The position numbers and the translations under genes are program-made. From Ardenticatenaceae bacterium (GTDB lineage Bacteria; Chloroflexota; Anaerolineae; Promineifilales; Promineifilaceae), in the NCBI GenBank assembly GCA_020634455.1, contig JACKBQ010000001.1, forward strand, positions 124,001-188,000: a stretch of DNA of 64,000 nt, given 5' to 3'. Under the pieces are notes generated by a model that made no database searches, was not told the origin of the DNA, and saw only the letters and a list, made by a program, of their open reading frames with translations. Position 1 is the stretch's first letter, and each line of letters opens with the position of its first letter. Shown here piece by piece: positions 45,406 through 53,954 of this stretch.

Positions 45406-46167
45406 TTATTGAAGTGATCTTCGATCTGTGGTAATTATTTTTCCAGTATTTAAGAATACAACGTGGAGTTCAGCGGACTGAAATCCTTGCTCATCTTCCT
45501 CAATAGAAGCTATCCAGAACCAAAGCGGTTTGCAACGACACTGTTGACCAAAATCGTCCTCATTGCTCTCATCGACTGAAAAGAGTTCACCACATGTTAG
45601 ACATTGAACATGAAATTTGCCACAACGGTCACATTTTCCCACGTAGTGAACAAAAGGTTTATCATGTGACTGTACCAAACCCGATTTCCGGAGTGTGATA
45701 GGAGGCATGGATAGCTCTGGATAGCCATCCCAAAATATACGCCCATTTTTGCAATTTTTTGCTTTGCATTTCGGCCATGTGGACGGATCGAAATCCATGA
45801 GTCTGTCTAGTGGGACAAGGCGAATTGAGACAGTTGCTTGAGCTCTTTTTTCCGCTGACTGTGTATATCCACTTGGGGAAACGAGAATCCCGTGAGAGGC
45901 TCCAACATCTTCCATCAGCCCTCTAAACGCCTCAACTTCTGTAACACCAATTTTTCGATTTCGTTTTTTAGCATCAACTATGATTCGTTCTGAATTATCG
46001 GTATCGTGACGAAGGTCAATTAGGACGTCAATTTGCCGACTTCGTCCGCTAATTCTGCCGACAAGTCGTGCATTCGGGGTTACACAGTAATTTGTAGAAC
46101 TTTGATTGGCAATCATTTGCGCAATCATGCGTTCATACAATTCCCACTCAGGAGTTGACCGCTTCAT
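45406..46167 (-). CDS. Mrr-like restriction endonuclease with zinc ribbon
   Basis: 253 aa. The nuclease core lies at about residues 25-120: QIDVLIDLRHD (metal Asp), IIVDAKKRNRKIGVTEVEAF (D-AK motif) and GILVSPSGYTQSAEKRAQ, as in type IV Mrr enzymes. The C-terminal half has cysteine pairs CKAKNCKNG, KCDRCGKFHVQCLTCGE and QCRCK, likely zinc-binding. It is AT-rich, without any ACGGCCGT, so probably acquired. The start at 46167 has AGAAGG; a longer frame overlaps uvrA by 11 bases. Confidence 0.82.
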   Translation of the reverse strand: MKRSTPEWELYERMIAQMIANQSSTNYCVTPNARLVGRISGRSRQIDVLIDLRHDTDNSERIIVDAKKRNRKIGVTEVEAFRGLMEDVGASHGILVSPSGYTQSAEKRAQATVSIRLVPLDRLMDFDPSTWPKCKAKNCKNGRIFWDGYPELSMPPITLRKSGLVQSHDKPFVHYVGKCDRCGKFHVQCLTCGELFSVDESNEDDFGQQCRCKPLWFWIASIEEDEQGFQSAELHVVFLNTGKIITTDRRSLQ

Positions 46168-46189
46168 TTTTACCTTCTCAATGTTTTCC

Positions 46190-49147
46190 TCAGGGAGCAA
46201 TGGTCGTTTTCAATTCCAAAATTTCACGCAAAAACTGGCCCGTGTAGCTTTCATCCACCAGCGCCACTTGCTCCGGCGTGCCCTGGGCGATGATTTGCCC
46301 GCCACCGTCGCCGCCTTCGGGGCCGAGATCGATGAGCCAATCGGCCGTTTTTATGACGTCCATGTTGTGCTCAATCACAATCACCGTGTTGCCCGCATCC
46401 ACCAGCCGGTGCAGCACGTCCAGCAGCTTTTGCACGTCGGCAAAGTGCAGACCGGTGGTGGGTTCGTCCAAAATGTAGACGGTGCGCCCGGTGGCCACGC
46501 GGCTCAGCTCCTTCGATAGCTTGATGCGCTGCGCCTCGCCGCCGCTGAGGGTGAGGGCGCTCTGCCCCAGCTTCACGTAATCCAGCCCCACGTCGTGCAG
46601 CGTTTGCAGGATGCGGCTGATTTTGGGGTGGTTGGCGAAGAAGTCTAGCGCGTCCTGCACGTCCATGTCCAGCACGTCGGCGATGTGTTTGCTCTTGTAC
46701 TTCACTGCCAGCGTTTCGCGGTTGAAGCGCTGCCCGTTGCATTCGCGGCACAGCACCCAGACATCGGACAAAAAGTGCATCTCTACTTTGCGACGGCCGT
46801 ATCCGGCACAGGCCTCACACCGCCCGCCCTTCACGTTAAAGCTGAACCGTCCCGCCTTGTACCCCCGCGCTTTTGCCTCGTTGGTTTGGGCAAACACGCT
46901 GCGAATCTCATCAAATAGCTTCACGTAGGTGGCCGGGTTGGAACGTGGCGTCCGACCGATGGGGTCCTGGGTGATGTTGATCACCTTGTCCAGATGTTCC
47001 AGGCCGTGCAGTGCTTTGTGCGGGCCGGGGGTGCTTTGTGCCTGGTGCAGCGTGCGGGCCAGCGCCGGGTGCAGCGTCTCGGAAATGAGGCTGCTCTTGC
47101 CGCTGCCGCTCACGCCCGTCACGCAAATCATTGTGCCCAGCGGGAAGGTGGCGGTGACGTCGCGTAAATTGTGCAGATTGGCTCCGATGAGTTCGAGTTG
47201 GCCAAGGTCGGGGGTGCGGCGGGAACGGCCGTTGGGCGCTTCAATTCGCAAGGTGCCTGACAAATATTTGCCCGTCAGCGATTCAGGATTGGCTTTCACC
47301 TGCTGCGGCGTGCCTGCGGCGATAATTTCACCACCTTTCACGCCCGCGCCCGGTCCCAAATCAATCAGCCAGTCGGATTCGACCATCGTTTCTTCGTCGT
47401 GCTCGACGACGAGGACGGTGTTGCCCATGTCGCGCAGCTGATGCAATGTGTCCAGCAGGGCGCGGTTGTCGCGGGCGTGCAGCCCAATCGATGGCTCATC
47501 GAGGATGTACAGCACGCCAACCAATCCGCAGCCAATCTGGCTGGCCAGCCGGATGCGCTGCCCCTCGCCGCCGGACAAACTCGGCGCGGAGCGGTCCAGC
47601 GTGAGGTAATGCAGCCCCACGTTCAGCATAAATTGCAGCCGGTCGCGGATTTCTTTGAGCACTTCTTCGGCGATTTCAAACTGTTCTTCGTTGAGTTGTG
47701 GGTGGTTAGTGGCTGGTGGCTGGTGTTTCCCATTTCCGTTCACCGATAACTGATTACCGATCACTGATGACTGCTTACCGAGACCAACCACCCAGGCAAA
47801 CGCCTCATCAATCGCCAGCTTGCCTACGGCGTCCAGCGTCTTGCCACCGACAGTGACGGCGCGGGCTTCGGGGCGCAGGCGGGTGCCACCGCAAGTGTGG
47901 CACGGCAACTGGTTCATGAAGCTGGCGTACCAGCGCCGCGTCTGTTCAGAGCCAGTCTGGTGGAACAGCCGATTGATGTGGTGGATAATGCCGCGCAACG
48001 GCCGTTTCGATTCCCCAGACCACGAGGCATCTTCCGTTTCACTGGAATATTTGAAGTGGATCAGCTCGTCTCCTGCGCCATAAAACAACTTGTGGCGGAA
48101 CGATTCCGGCAGTTCCTGCCACGGCGTGTCCAGGTCAATGTTGAAATGCTCGGCGATCGCTTTGAGCTGGGAGGTGGTCCACTTGTTTTTCTTCTTGCCC
48201 ACGTTGCCGTACCAGCGCAGCGCCCCGTCCATGATGGACAGCGTTTCATCCTCGATGATGAGCGCCGGGTCCACCTGCATTTGCGTGCCGATGCCGTTGC
48301 AGTCGGGGCACATGCCCAGCGGCGAGTTGAAGCTGAACAGCTGCGGCGACAGTTCTGGGAAGCTGAAGCCGCATTTGGTACAGGCGTTGTGCTCGCTCAA
48401 CGTGAGCATTTCCTCGCCCAGATCGGCCAGCAGCAGCCCTTCACCCACGCGCAGGGTCGTCTCCACGGAGTCCACCAGTCGGCTCATGAACGCCTCGTTA
48501 AGTGCTTCTGGCACGGCCAGCCGGTCAATGATGAGCTCAATGTTGTGCTTGTGCTTTTTGCTCAGGCTGGGCAGCTTGCCGGACAAATCAATCAGCTCGC
48601 CATTGACGCGGGCGCGGATGAAGCCATCTTGTCGGGCCTGCTGGAGCGCGTCGGCGTGGGTGCCTTTGCGGTTGCGGGCCAGCGGGGCCAGCAGCTGGAA
48701 CTTGGTGCCTGCGGGCAAGGCGGCGAGCTGTTGGGCGATTTGTTCGGCCGTTTGGGGGGTAACGGCCGTTCCGCAATCCGGGCAGTGGGGCGTACCCACA
48801 CGGGCAAACAGCACGCGCAAATAATCCATCACCTCGGTGACGGTGCCCACGGTAGAGCGCGGATTTTTGCTCACCGCTTTCTGCTCAATGGCGATGGCCG
48901 GGCTCAGGCCGAGAATGGCGTCAATTTTGGGCTTTTCCATTTGCCCCAAAAACTGCCGGGCGTAGGAGGACAGGCTTTCCACGTAGCGCCGCTGCCCTTC
49001 AGCATAGATGGTATCAAAGGCCAGGGATGATTTGCCGCTGCCGCTGACGCCGGTGAGCACGACCAGCTTGTTGCGGGGAATCGTCACGTCAATATGTTTC
49101 AAATTGTGCTGCTGCGCACCGCGCACGATGATGTTTTGGGGTTCCAT
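46190..49147 (-). CDS. uvrA: UvrABC excision nuclease subunit A with repeat-derived insert
   Basis: 985 aa damage-recognition ATPase. First ABC half: Walker A LTGVSGSGKSSLAFDT, zinc site starting CTKCGFSF and CPDCNGIG, signature LSGGEGQRIRLASQIG, Walker B LYILDEPSIGLH. Second half: VTGVSGSGKSSL, zinc site CEACAGYG and CRECNGQRF, LSGGEAQRIKL, VYILDEPTTGLHF. Residues about 454-483 (SSVIGNQLSVNG, then KHQPPATNHPQ) are encoded by heptamer repeats and replace the normal short linker before the first signature. Reading frame is kept, so the gene is probably functional. Confidence 0.96.
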   Translation of the reverse strand: MEPQNIIVRGAQQHNLKHIDVTIPRNKLVVLTGVSGSGKSSLAFDTIYAEGQRRYVESLSSYARQFLGQMEKPKIDAILGLSPAIAIEQKAVSKNPRSTVGTVTEVMDYLRVLFARVGTPHCPDCGTAVTPQTAEQIAQQLAALPAGTKFQLLAPLARNRKGTHADALQQARQDGFIRARVNGELIDLSGKLPSLSKKHKHNIELIIDRLAVPEALNEAFMSRLVDSVETTLRVGEGLLLADLGEEMLTLSEHNACTKCGFSFPELSPQLFSFNSPLGMCPDCNGIGTQMQVDPALIIEDETLSIMDGALRWYGNVGKKKNKWTTSQLKAIAEHFNIDLDTPWQELPESFRHKLFYGAGDELIHFKYSSETEDASWSGESKRPLRGIIHHINRLFHQTGSEQTRRWYASFMNQLPCHTCGGTRLRPEARAVTVGGKTLDAVGKLAIDEAFAWVVGLGKQSSVIGNQLSVNGNGKHQPPATNHPQLNEEQFEIAEEVLKEIRDRLQFMLNVGLHYLTLDRSAPSLSGGEGQRIRLASQIGCGLVGVLYILDEPSIGLHARDNRALLDTLHQLRDMGNTVLVVEHDEETMVESDWLIDLGPGAGVKGGEIIAAGTPQQVKANPESLTGKYLSGTLRIEAPNGRSRRTPDLGQLELIGANLHNLRDVTATFPLGTMICVTGVSGSGKSSLISETLHPALARTLHQAQSTPGPHKALHGLEHLDKVINITQDPIGRTPRSNPATYVKLFDEIRSVFAQTNEAKARGYKAGRFSFNVKGGRCEACAGYGRRKVEMHFLSDVWVLCRECNGQRFNRETLAVKYKSKHIADVLDMDVQDALDFFANHPKISRILQTLHDVGLDYVKLGQSALTLSGGEAQRIKLSKELSRVATGRTVYILDEPTTGLHFADVQKLLDVLHRLVDAGNTVIVIEHNMDVIKTADWLIDLGPEGGDGGGQIIAQGTPEQVALVDESYTGQFLREILELKTTIAP
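47698..47785. repeat. Heptamer repeats inside the uvrA reading frame
   Basis: Two different families side by side: GTGGTTA/GTGGCTG/GTGGCTG on the left, and TTCACC-GATAACT-GATTACC-GATCACT-GATGACT-GCTTACC on the right. Elsewhere both families occur only between genes, so this is an in-frame insertion. Confidence 0.8.
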
Positions 49148-49170
49148 AGTTTTCGTAATCCGTATTCACG

Positions 49171-49203
49171 TGTAGAGACGTTGCATTGCAACGTCTCTAC
49201 AGG
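49171..49203. repeat. 31-base palindrome upstream of uvrA
   Basis: TGTAGAGACGTTGCA, then its complement TGCAACGTCTCTACA, nearly perfect. It may be a small mobile palindrome or a hairpin; only one copy was seen in the window. Confidence 0.7.
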
Positions 49204-49350
49204 AACGTATGTTCTGATTTTGGGAAATAATTGTAGCATGGTTGGAAAACGGCCGCTACCGTCCAACCTTAAACATTTGCAGTGTAGCGACCATTCCTGA
49301 CACCTTTTGTCAGGAAAATCTCTAATCTCTCTGTGCCCTCTGTGGCAAAA

Positions 49351-49707
49351 CTAAATCCACTCAGCAACGGCCGTTTTCGCATCCATCACATTGCCGGTGT
49401 TGAGCGTGGACTTGGGTTCCAGCAGGAGCAGGTGCACTTCTTCGGGAGCCACCGGGTGGTGCTCCACCCCGCGCGGCACGATGATGAACTCGCCTGCCTC
49501 CAGCCAGACGTCGTGGTCGCGGAACTGTAGTTGCAAGCGACCCGCCAGCACCAAAAACAGCTCGTCTTCATGCTCGTGGTGGTGCCAGACAAACTCCCCC
49601 TGAACCTTCACCAGCTTCACGTGCGATTCGTTTAGCTCGCCCACAATGCGCGGGTGCCAGTGGTCGTTGAACAGCGTTAATTTTTGGGTCAGATTTACTT
49701 TTTCCAT
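49351..49707 (-). CDS. Cupin-domain protein
   Basis: 118 aa single-domain cupin. The metal-binding motif 1 is HHHEHEDELFLVLAG with three His and Glu, and motif 2 is RGVEHHPVA. It probably binds a divalent metal; enzymatic role unknown. The C-terminus KTAVAEWI includes TAV from an ACGGCCGT copy. It follows the carotenoid cluster on the same strand. Confidence 0.88.
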   Translation of the reverse strand: MEKVNLTQKLTLFNDHWHPRIVGELNESHVKLVKVQGEFVWHHHEHEDELFLVLAGRLQLQFRDHDVWLEAGEFIIVPRGVEHHPVAPEEVHLLLLEPKSTLNTGNVMDAKTAVAEWI

Positions 49708-49750
49708 GATCTAGTCCCTTGTAAGGGTGTTGGCCGCAGGTTTGCCGCCA

Positions 49751-51214
49751 TTAATTGAGGTCTTCAAGCACCAATTCTGCAGCAACTTTTCCAGAAAGGG
49801 TAACCATCGGCACGCCACCGCCGGGGTGAGTGGTGCCGCCAACGTAGTATAGTCCCTGAATTTGTTTGGAGCGATTGTGCGGCCGTTTAAATGCAGCCCA
49901 CGGCGAATTGGGGGACGTGCCATACAGCGCCCCACGCCACGCCCCGCTGCCCTCGGCCAGATCGTGCGGCGTCAAAATTTGCTCAGCCACAATGTGCTCG
50001 CGCACGTCAAAGCCGAAAGCGGCAATTTTTTGCAGGATGAGATCGCGATAGGCTTGCTGGTTCGTGTGCCAATCGTAGCGCTCATCCAGCGGCGGCGCGT
50101 TGACCAACACAAACCAGTTTTCGCCGCCGTCCGGCGCGTGCTGGGGGTCCGTCTTGCTGGTGATGGCGATGTAGATGGTGGGGTCAGCGGGTGGCTGGCC
50201 ATGTTCAAAAATCGCCTCAAATTCAGCCGGATAATCGGGCGAGAAGAGGATGTTGTGGTGGGCCAGTTCGGGAAACTGCTTGTTGATGCCAAGGAGGAGG
50301 ATGAAGCCGGAGCAAGACGAGTCGAATTGTGAATTGCGAATTGTGAATTGTGAATTTTTAAGTAGGTGCTTTTGCGTGGTGGTGACGTCGAGGTTGCTGA
50401 CAACGGCCGTTCCCTTCACAGTTTCGCCATTTTCCAGGATGAGGTGGGAGAAACGGCCGTTTGCCACCCCAATTTCCCGCACGCCACAGTTGGTATGAAT
50501 CGTTACGCCCAGTTCTTCGGCCAGCCGGGCCATCGCCTGGGCAATGGCGTAAATGCCGCCGCGCGGGTACCAGACGCCGCCACTCAGCTCCACGTGGGCG
50601 ATGACGTTGAGCGTGGCCGGGGCCAAATACGGACTGCCGCCGACGTAGGTGGCAAATCGCCCCAAAAGCTGCCGCAATTCAGGCGACTGCACGTGGCGTT
50701 CAATCGCTTTTTGCATGGTGCGCAGGCCGTCAATCTTAAACCAGTCGGGGACGGGCACGCGCAAAAAGCTGCGCCAGGTGGGCGGCCGATCGTAGATGAA
50801 GACGGGGCCAGTGATGCGGTGAATTTGCTCCGCGTAGCGCAAATATTTCTCATAGCCAGCCACATCCTGCGGGGCGATTTGGCGAATTTGGGCGGCCATC
50901 TCTTGTGGATTTTCTTTGGCGTCGAGGACGGTGCCGTTGGGGTAAAAGTAGCGGGTGAGCGGATCGACCGGTTCCAGCGTCAGGTAATCTTCCAGGCGGC
51001 GCCCAGCGCTGGCGAACAGCTCTTCAAACACGTGCCGCATGGTGATCACCGACGGGCCAATGTCCCAGCGGAAGCCATCGGCCTCGATCTGGCCCATCTT
51101 GCCGCCCACTTGCGGGTTCTTTTCGTAAATGGTTACGCGCTGCCCGGCGGCGGCCAGCCGGATGGCTGTGCTGAGTCCGCCAATACCTGCGCCAATAATG
51201 AAAATCTCGTTCAT
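49751..51214 (-). CDS. CrtI-family carotenoid desaturase (CrtD-like)
   Basis: 487 aa FAD-dependent enzyme. The N-terminal dinucleotide fold is FIIGAGIGGLSTAIRLAAAG followed by YEKNPQVGGKMG; FRWDIGPSVITM follows. The C-terminus has GLYYVGGTTHPGGGVPMVTLSG. With a second, more typical CrtI in the cluster and a CruF-like gene, a 3',4'-desaturase role is likely by context. Residues about 285-297 (NSQFTIRNSQF) are encoded by a period-7 repeat (GAATTGT units), an in-frame insertion in a non-conserved loop. Confidence 0.88.
   Translation of the reverse strand: MNEIFIIGAGIGGLSTAIRLAAAGQRVTIYEKNPQVGGKMGQIEADGFRWDIGPSVITMRHVFEELFASAGRRLEDYLTLEPVDPLTRYFYPNGTVLDAKENPQEMAAQIRQIAPQDVAGYEKYLRYAEQIHRITGPVFIYDRPPTWRSFLRVPVPDWFKIDGLRTMQKAIERHVQSPELRQLLGRFATYVGGSPYLAPATLNVIAHVELSGGVWYPRGGIYAIAQAMARLAEELGVTIHTNCGVREIGVANGRFSHLILENGETVKGTAVVSNLDVTTTQKHLLKNSQFTIRNSQFDSSCSGFILLLGINKQFPELAHHNILFSPDYPAEFEAIFEHGQPPADPTIYIAITSKTDPQHAPDGGENWFVLVNAPPLDERYDWHTNQQAYRDLILQKIAAFGFDVREHIVAEQILTPHDLAEGSGAWRGALYGTSPNSPWAAFKRPHNRSKQIQGLYYVGGTTHPGGGVPMVTLSGKVAAELVLEDLN
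50324..50358. repeat. GAATTGT heptamer repeats inside a crtI-like gene
   Basis: Five consecutive 7-base units (GAATTGT, GAATTGC, GAATTGT, GAATTGT, GAATTTT). In the gene's frame they read as NSQFTIRNSQF. Only one arm is present; no inverted partner is seen. Confidence 0.85.
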
Positions 51215-51224
51215 AGGTAATTGG

Positions 51225-51283
51225 GGAGATTGGAGACTGGAGATTGGAGATTAAAAAGTCTCTAATCTCTAATCTCTAATCTC
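51225..51283. repeat. GGAGATT heptamer hairpin between glycosyltransferase and crtI-like gene
   Basis: GGAGATT, GGAGACT, GGAGATT, GGAGATT, then TCTCTAA three times and TCTCC. The second arm encodes the last residues and the stop codon of the glycosyltransferase gene. Confidence 0.88.
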
Positions 51284-52374
51284 CTTCCCTTCCATTCCGC
51301 CGTGCCGCGCCGCTGCCACTGGATCGATTGCCAGGCGATGCGGGTCATCAGCAGGACGGAGACGGGCATGAGCAGGGCATCGAGGGGACGTTGGTGGGTG
51401 AAAACGGCCGTTCCCGCCCTTAACCCCACGCCAGCCAGCCCCAAACCCAGCGGCCACGCATCCAAAGTAGCGGCAAACCAGAGCCAGGGAAATAGAAATA
51501 GCAGCCAGTGAAAAACGGTCGAGAGCAGCAAAAAAGGCACGCTGCCGCCGTGCCCGGCCAGAATATTTTTGGCAAACCCGGCGCGCACTTCCGGCCAATT
51601 TTGGTACATGCGGCAGCTGACCAGCCGGTTACCATCCGCCATGCGCAGCCGCAGATTGTGGGATTTTATCGCCTTGGCCAGGGCCACATCTTCGATGACG
51701 TTGTGGCGAACGGCCGTATGCCCCCCCACCTTTTCGTACGCCCCGCGCCGGAACAGCAAGCATTGCCCGTTAGCGGCGGCGAAGGCGGGCAGGGTAGTGA
51801 AATGCACTGGCAAAATGGGCAGATAGCACAAAATGGCAAAGCTCATCAGAGGTACAACGAGCCGCTCGGCCCATGTTTCCGTGTGCTGCGTGGGCCAGAC
51901 GGTGAGCAGGTCCGCCTGTTCATTTTGGGCCAGGGCCAGCAGCGCGTCGAGCGCGTCGGGTGCCCAGCGCACGTCGGCGTCGGCGAAGAGCAGGTAATCG
52001 CCCGTGGCGGCCTGGCTGAGCTGGTGGCAGGCCCAATTTTTGCCCAACCAGCCCGGCGGCAGCGGCGTGCCAGCCAGCAATCGGAAGCGTGCGTCGCCGT
52101 TAGCGGCTTCAGTAGCGGTCGTCCCGGTGCCGTCGTCGGATTGGTCGTCCAGCAAGATGAGTTCAAAGTTGGGGTAGGTTTGTTGCAGCAGGGCGCGAAT
52201 TGTTTGGCCGATGACGGCCATTTCGTTCCGCGCCGGTATCAAAATGGACAGTTTGGGTTGGGCAGCGGGCTGGGTGGGTTTGAGGCGGGGGAAGAGGAGG
52301 AAATTGGAAACGGCCGTAAGCCCCAAAATCGCCAACGCCAATGAAATAATTCCCCCGAGTATCGTTAAAAACAT
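51262..52374 (-). CDS. Family 2 glycosyltransferase, probably CruG-like
   Basis: 370 aa. N-terminal membrane helix, GT2 domain with LSILIPARNEMAVIGQT, LILLDDQSDDGT, the DxD-like LLFADADVRW and a later IEDVALAKAI, then three to four C-terminal membrane helices. The arrangement and the CruF-like gene nearby fit CruG, which glycosylates carotenoid hydroxyls. Identification is by context. The final RRLEIRD and stop codon are read from the GGAGATT-family repeat. Confidence 0.83.
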   Translation of the reverse strand: MFLTILGGIISLALAILGLTAVSNFLLFPRLKPTQPAAQPKLSILIPARNEMAVIGQTIRALLQQTYPNFELILLDDQSDDGTGTTATEAANGDARFRLLAGTPLPPGWLGKNWACHQLSQAATGDYLLFADADVRWAPDALDALLALAQNEQADLLTVWPTQHTETWAERLVVPLMSFAILCYLPILPVHFTTLPAFAAANGQCLLFRRGAYEKVGGHTAVRHNVIEDVALAKAIKSHNLRLRMADGNRLVSCRMYQNWPEVRAGFAKNILAGHGGSVPFLLLSTVFHWLLFLFPWLWFAATLDAWPLGLGLAGVGLRAGTAVFTHQRPLDALLMPVSVLLMTRIAWQSIQWQRRGTAEWKGRRLEIRD

Positions 52375-52387
52375 GCTTAGTTTTTTA

Positions 52388-52443
52388 TCAGCAGATTTCG
52401 CAGTGTACAGATTTTTAATTCGTTAAATCTGCGAAATCTTTGA
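52388..52443. repeat. AGATTTCGCAG inverted repeat after plsY
   Basis: GCAGATTTCGCAGTG and ACAGATTTTT are followed by AAATCTGCGAAATCTTTGAT, which touches the plsY stop codon. Confidence 0.65.
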
Positions 52444-53061
52444 TTATGATTCTGAAATTTGATTAGATTTTTTGCGACGGCGCAGAGACGGCCGTACTTT
52501 CAAATTCGCCCGGTGATTATAAGCCAGCAGCAGCGTTTGCCCCGCCCACACGCCCAGCAAAACCGGGTCGCCAAACCAGAGCAGCAGCGCGATCAGCATC
52601 CCCACCAGCGCCAGCATCAGTGCCCAGGCGGACGGCGTGATGAGCAAGGTAAATACAATCAGCAGCGAGAGCGAAATGAGCGGCATGGTCCAGATGGTGA
52701 TGCCAATCCAGACGCCAAATGCGGCGGCAATCGCTTTGCCGCCCTGCCAGTTCAAAAATGGTGAAAAGGTGTGCCCCAGCGGTGGCCCTAACGAAATCGG
52801 CACCAGCGCCCAGCCTTCCACACCAAAAATATGCACCGCCAACCCCAGCGGCAGCGCCCCCTTGGCGATGTCCAGCATGAGCGCCAGCACAAACGGCGGC
52901 ACGCCGCCCGCGCGCAGCACGTTGGTTGCCCCCGGATTTTTGTCGCCAAATTGGCGAATATCTTTGCCCAGTAGCAGCTTGCCCACCCAAACCGAAAACG
53001 GCAGCGTGCCGAGGGCAAAGCCGAAGAGGGTCCAGAGGAGGGCGGGGAGGAGTTGGTTCAT
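52444..53061 (-). CDS. plsY: Acyl-phosphate glycerol-3-phosphate acyltransferase
   Basis: 205 aa, five membrane helices; makes lysophosphatidic acid, the first step of phospholipid synthesis. The three family motifs are visible: GTLPFSVWVGKLL, FGDKNPGATNVLRAGG, and PLGHTFSPFLNWQGGKAIA. It lies inside the carotenoid cluster, an unusual place for a housekeeping gene, perhaps linking pigment and membrane supply. The C-terminal tail is basic (RPSLRRRKKSN). Confidence 0.92.
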   Translation of the reverse strand: MNQLLPALLWTLFGFALGTLPFSVWVGKLLLGKDIRQFGDKNPGATNVLRAGGVPPFVLALMLDIAKGALPLGLAVHIFGVEGWALVPISLGPPLGHTFSPFLNWQGGKAIAAAFGVWIGITIWTMPLISLSLLIVFTLLITPSAWALMLALVGMLIALLLWFGDPVLLGVWAGQTLLLAYNHRANLKVRPSLRRRKKSNQISES

Positions 53062-53065
53062 AAGA

Positions 53066-53130
53066 AAGTGTGCAAGTTTGCGAGTGTGTAAGTGAACTGT
53101 TTGCCGAATACCAATTACCGTTTACCGACC
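53066..53130. repeat. Octamer/heptamer repeat after the CruF-like gene
   Basis: GTGTGCAA, GTTTGCGA, GTGTGTAA units are followed by ATTACCGTTTACCGACC. The stop codon of the CruF-like gene (CGG TAA) is within the second part. Confidence 0.7.
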
Positions 53131-53954
53131 ACAGACCGCCAGCCCAGCCAGACAAAAATTCCCATCACCACGCCGCCGACGAAAGCGGGGCCGACCAATC
53201 CCCAGAAAAAAAGCAGGCCGAACGTTTCGAGGAACCAGGTGATGGTGTAGATGATGAGCAGCGGGCGGGCGGGTAAATTTTTAGGTCGGATGAGGGCGGT
53301 GAGGAGAACGGCCGTTCCCAACCAGCCCGCATAATTAACCCACGGAATGCCAAAATAGCCGCTGGGATTGTCCCAAACCCACAGCCCCCAGGCCACCATT
53401 TGCGGATCAAGGAAGAGGTCCCAGGCGGTGAAGGCCAGCCCGGCCAACAGCAGGTACAGCCAGCGATTGCTGCCCCATTTGCCCGGCAGCTGTGCCTGGA
53501 TGAGATGGGCTACGGCCCAGGCGGCGGGCAGCATCATGAACCAGGCGAACGGAATGAGGACGGGCACGTGGGCAATTTGCGGCTGCATCAAATCGGTGTA
53601 GTGGTAGCTGCCGAAGGGAAAGCCGGTGGTGGAGCCGAGCCATTCTACAAACAGGCTGAGCGCGGCGACGAGTACGGCCGTTCCCGCCGTTTTTTGCCAG
53701 CCCCAGGAAGTGCGTAAGGTGAAAAATACGGCCGTTGCTTGCAGCAGCACCCCCACCGTCAGCCCCAGCGGAATCGCGTCTGCGCCCCAAATCCAGTTCA
53801 TGATCGGCAGGGCAATCATGGCCAGCACCCAGAGAGCAATAAGGGTGGTGGCAAGAGAAAGAGGACGGGTAATCAGTAATCGGTAATCGGTAATCGGTAA
53901 GAGCGTTCTGACGCGTTCGCTTTCCACTTTTAACTTCTCACTTTTTACTTTCAC
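53115..53954 (-). CDS. CruF-like carotenoid 1',2'-hydratase
   Basis: Up to 279 aa, seven or eight membrane segments. The family (DUF422) is recognised from EWLGSTTGFPFGSYHYTDLMQP, LIPFAWFMMLPAAWAVA, and AWDLFLDPQMVAWGLWVWD. It would hydrate the acyclic psi end of a carotenoid. The first 30 residues from the GTG at 53954 (VKSEKLKVESE..) are encoded by repeat DNA, so the real start may lie further downstream; no ATG with a ribosome site was found. It overlaps the lycopene cyclase end by 17 bases. C-terminal VGKR and stop come from a repeat. Confidence 0.85.
   Translation of the reverse strand: MKVKSEKLKVESERVRTLLPITDYRLLITRPLSLATTLIALWVLAMIALPIMNWIWGADAIPLGLTVGVLLQATAVFFTLRTSWGWQKTAGTAVLVAALSLFVEWLGSTTGFPFGSYHYTDLMQPQIAHVPVLIPFAWFMMLPAAWAVAHLIQAQLPGKWGSNRWLYLLLAGLAFTAWDLFLDPQMVAWGLWVWDNPSGYFGIPWVNYAGWLGTAVLLTALIRPKNLPARPLLIIYTITWFLETFGLLFFWGLVGPAFVGGVVMGIFVWLGWRSVVGKR
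53862..53952. repeat. GGTAATC heptamers and AGTAAAA-type repeats at a gene junction
   Basis: GGTAATC, AGTAATC, GGTAATC, GGTAATC, GGTAAGA, then CACTTTTAACTTCTCACTTTTTACTTTCACTT. It covers both the end of the lycopene cyclase gene and the presumed start of the CruF-like gene. Confidence 0.8.
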
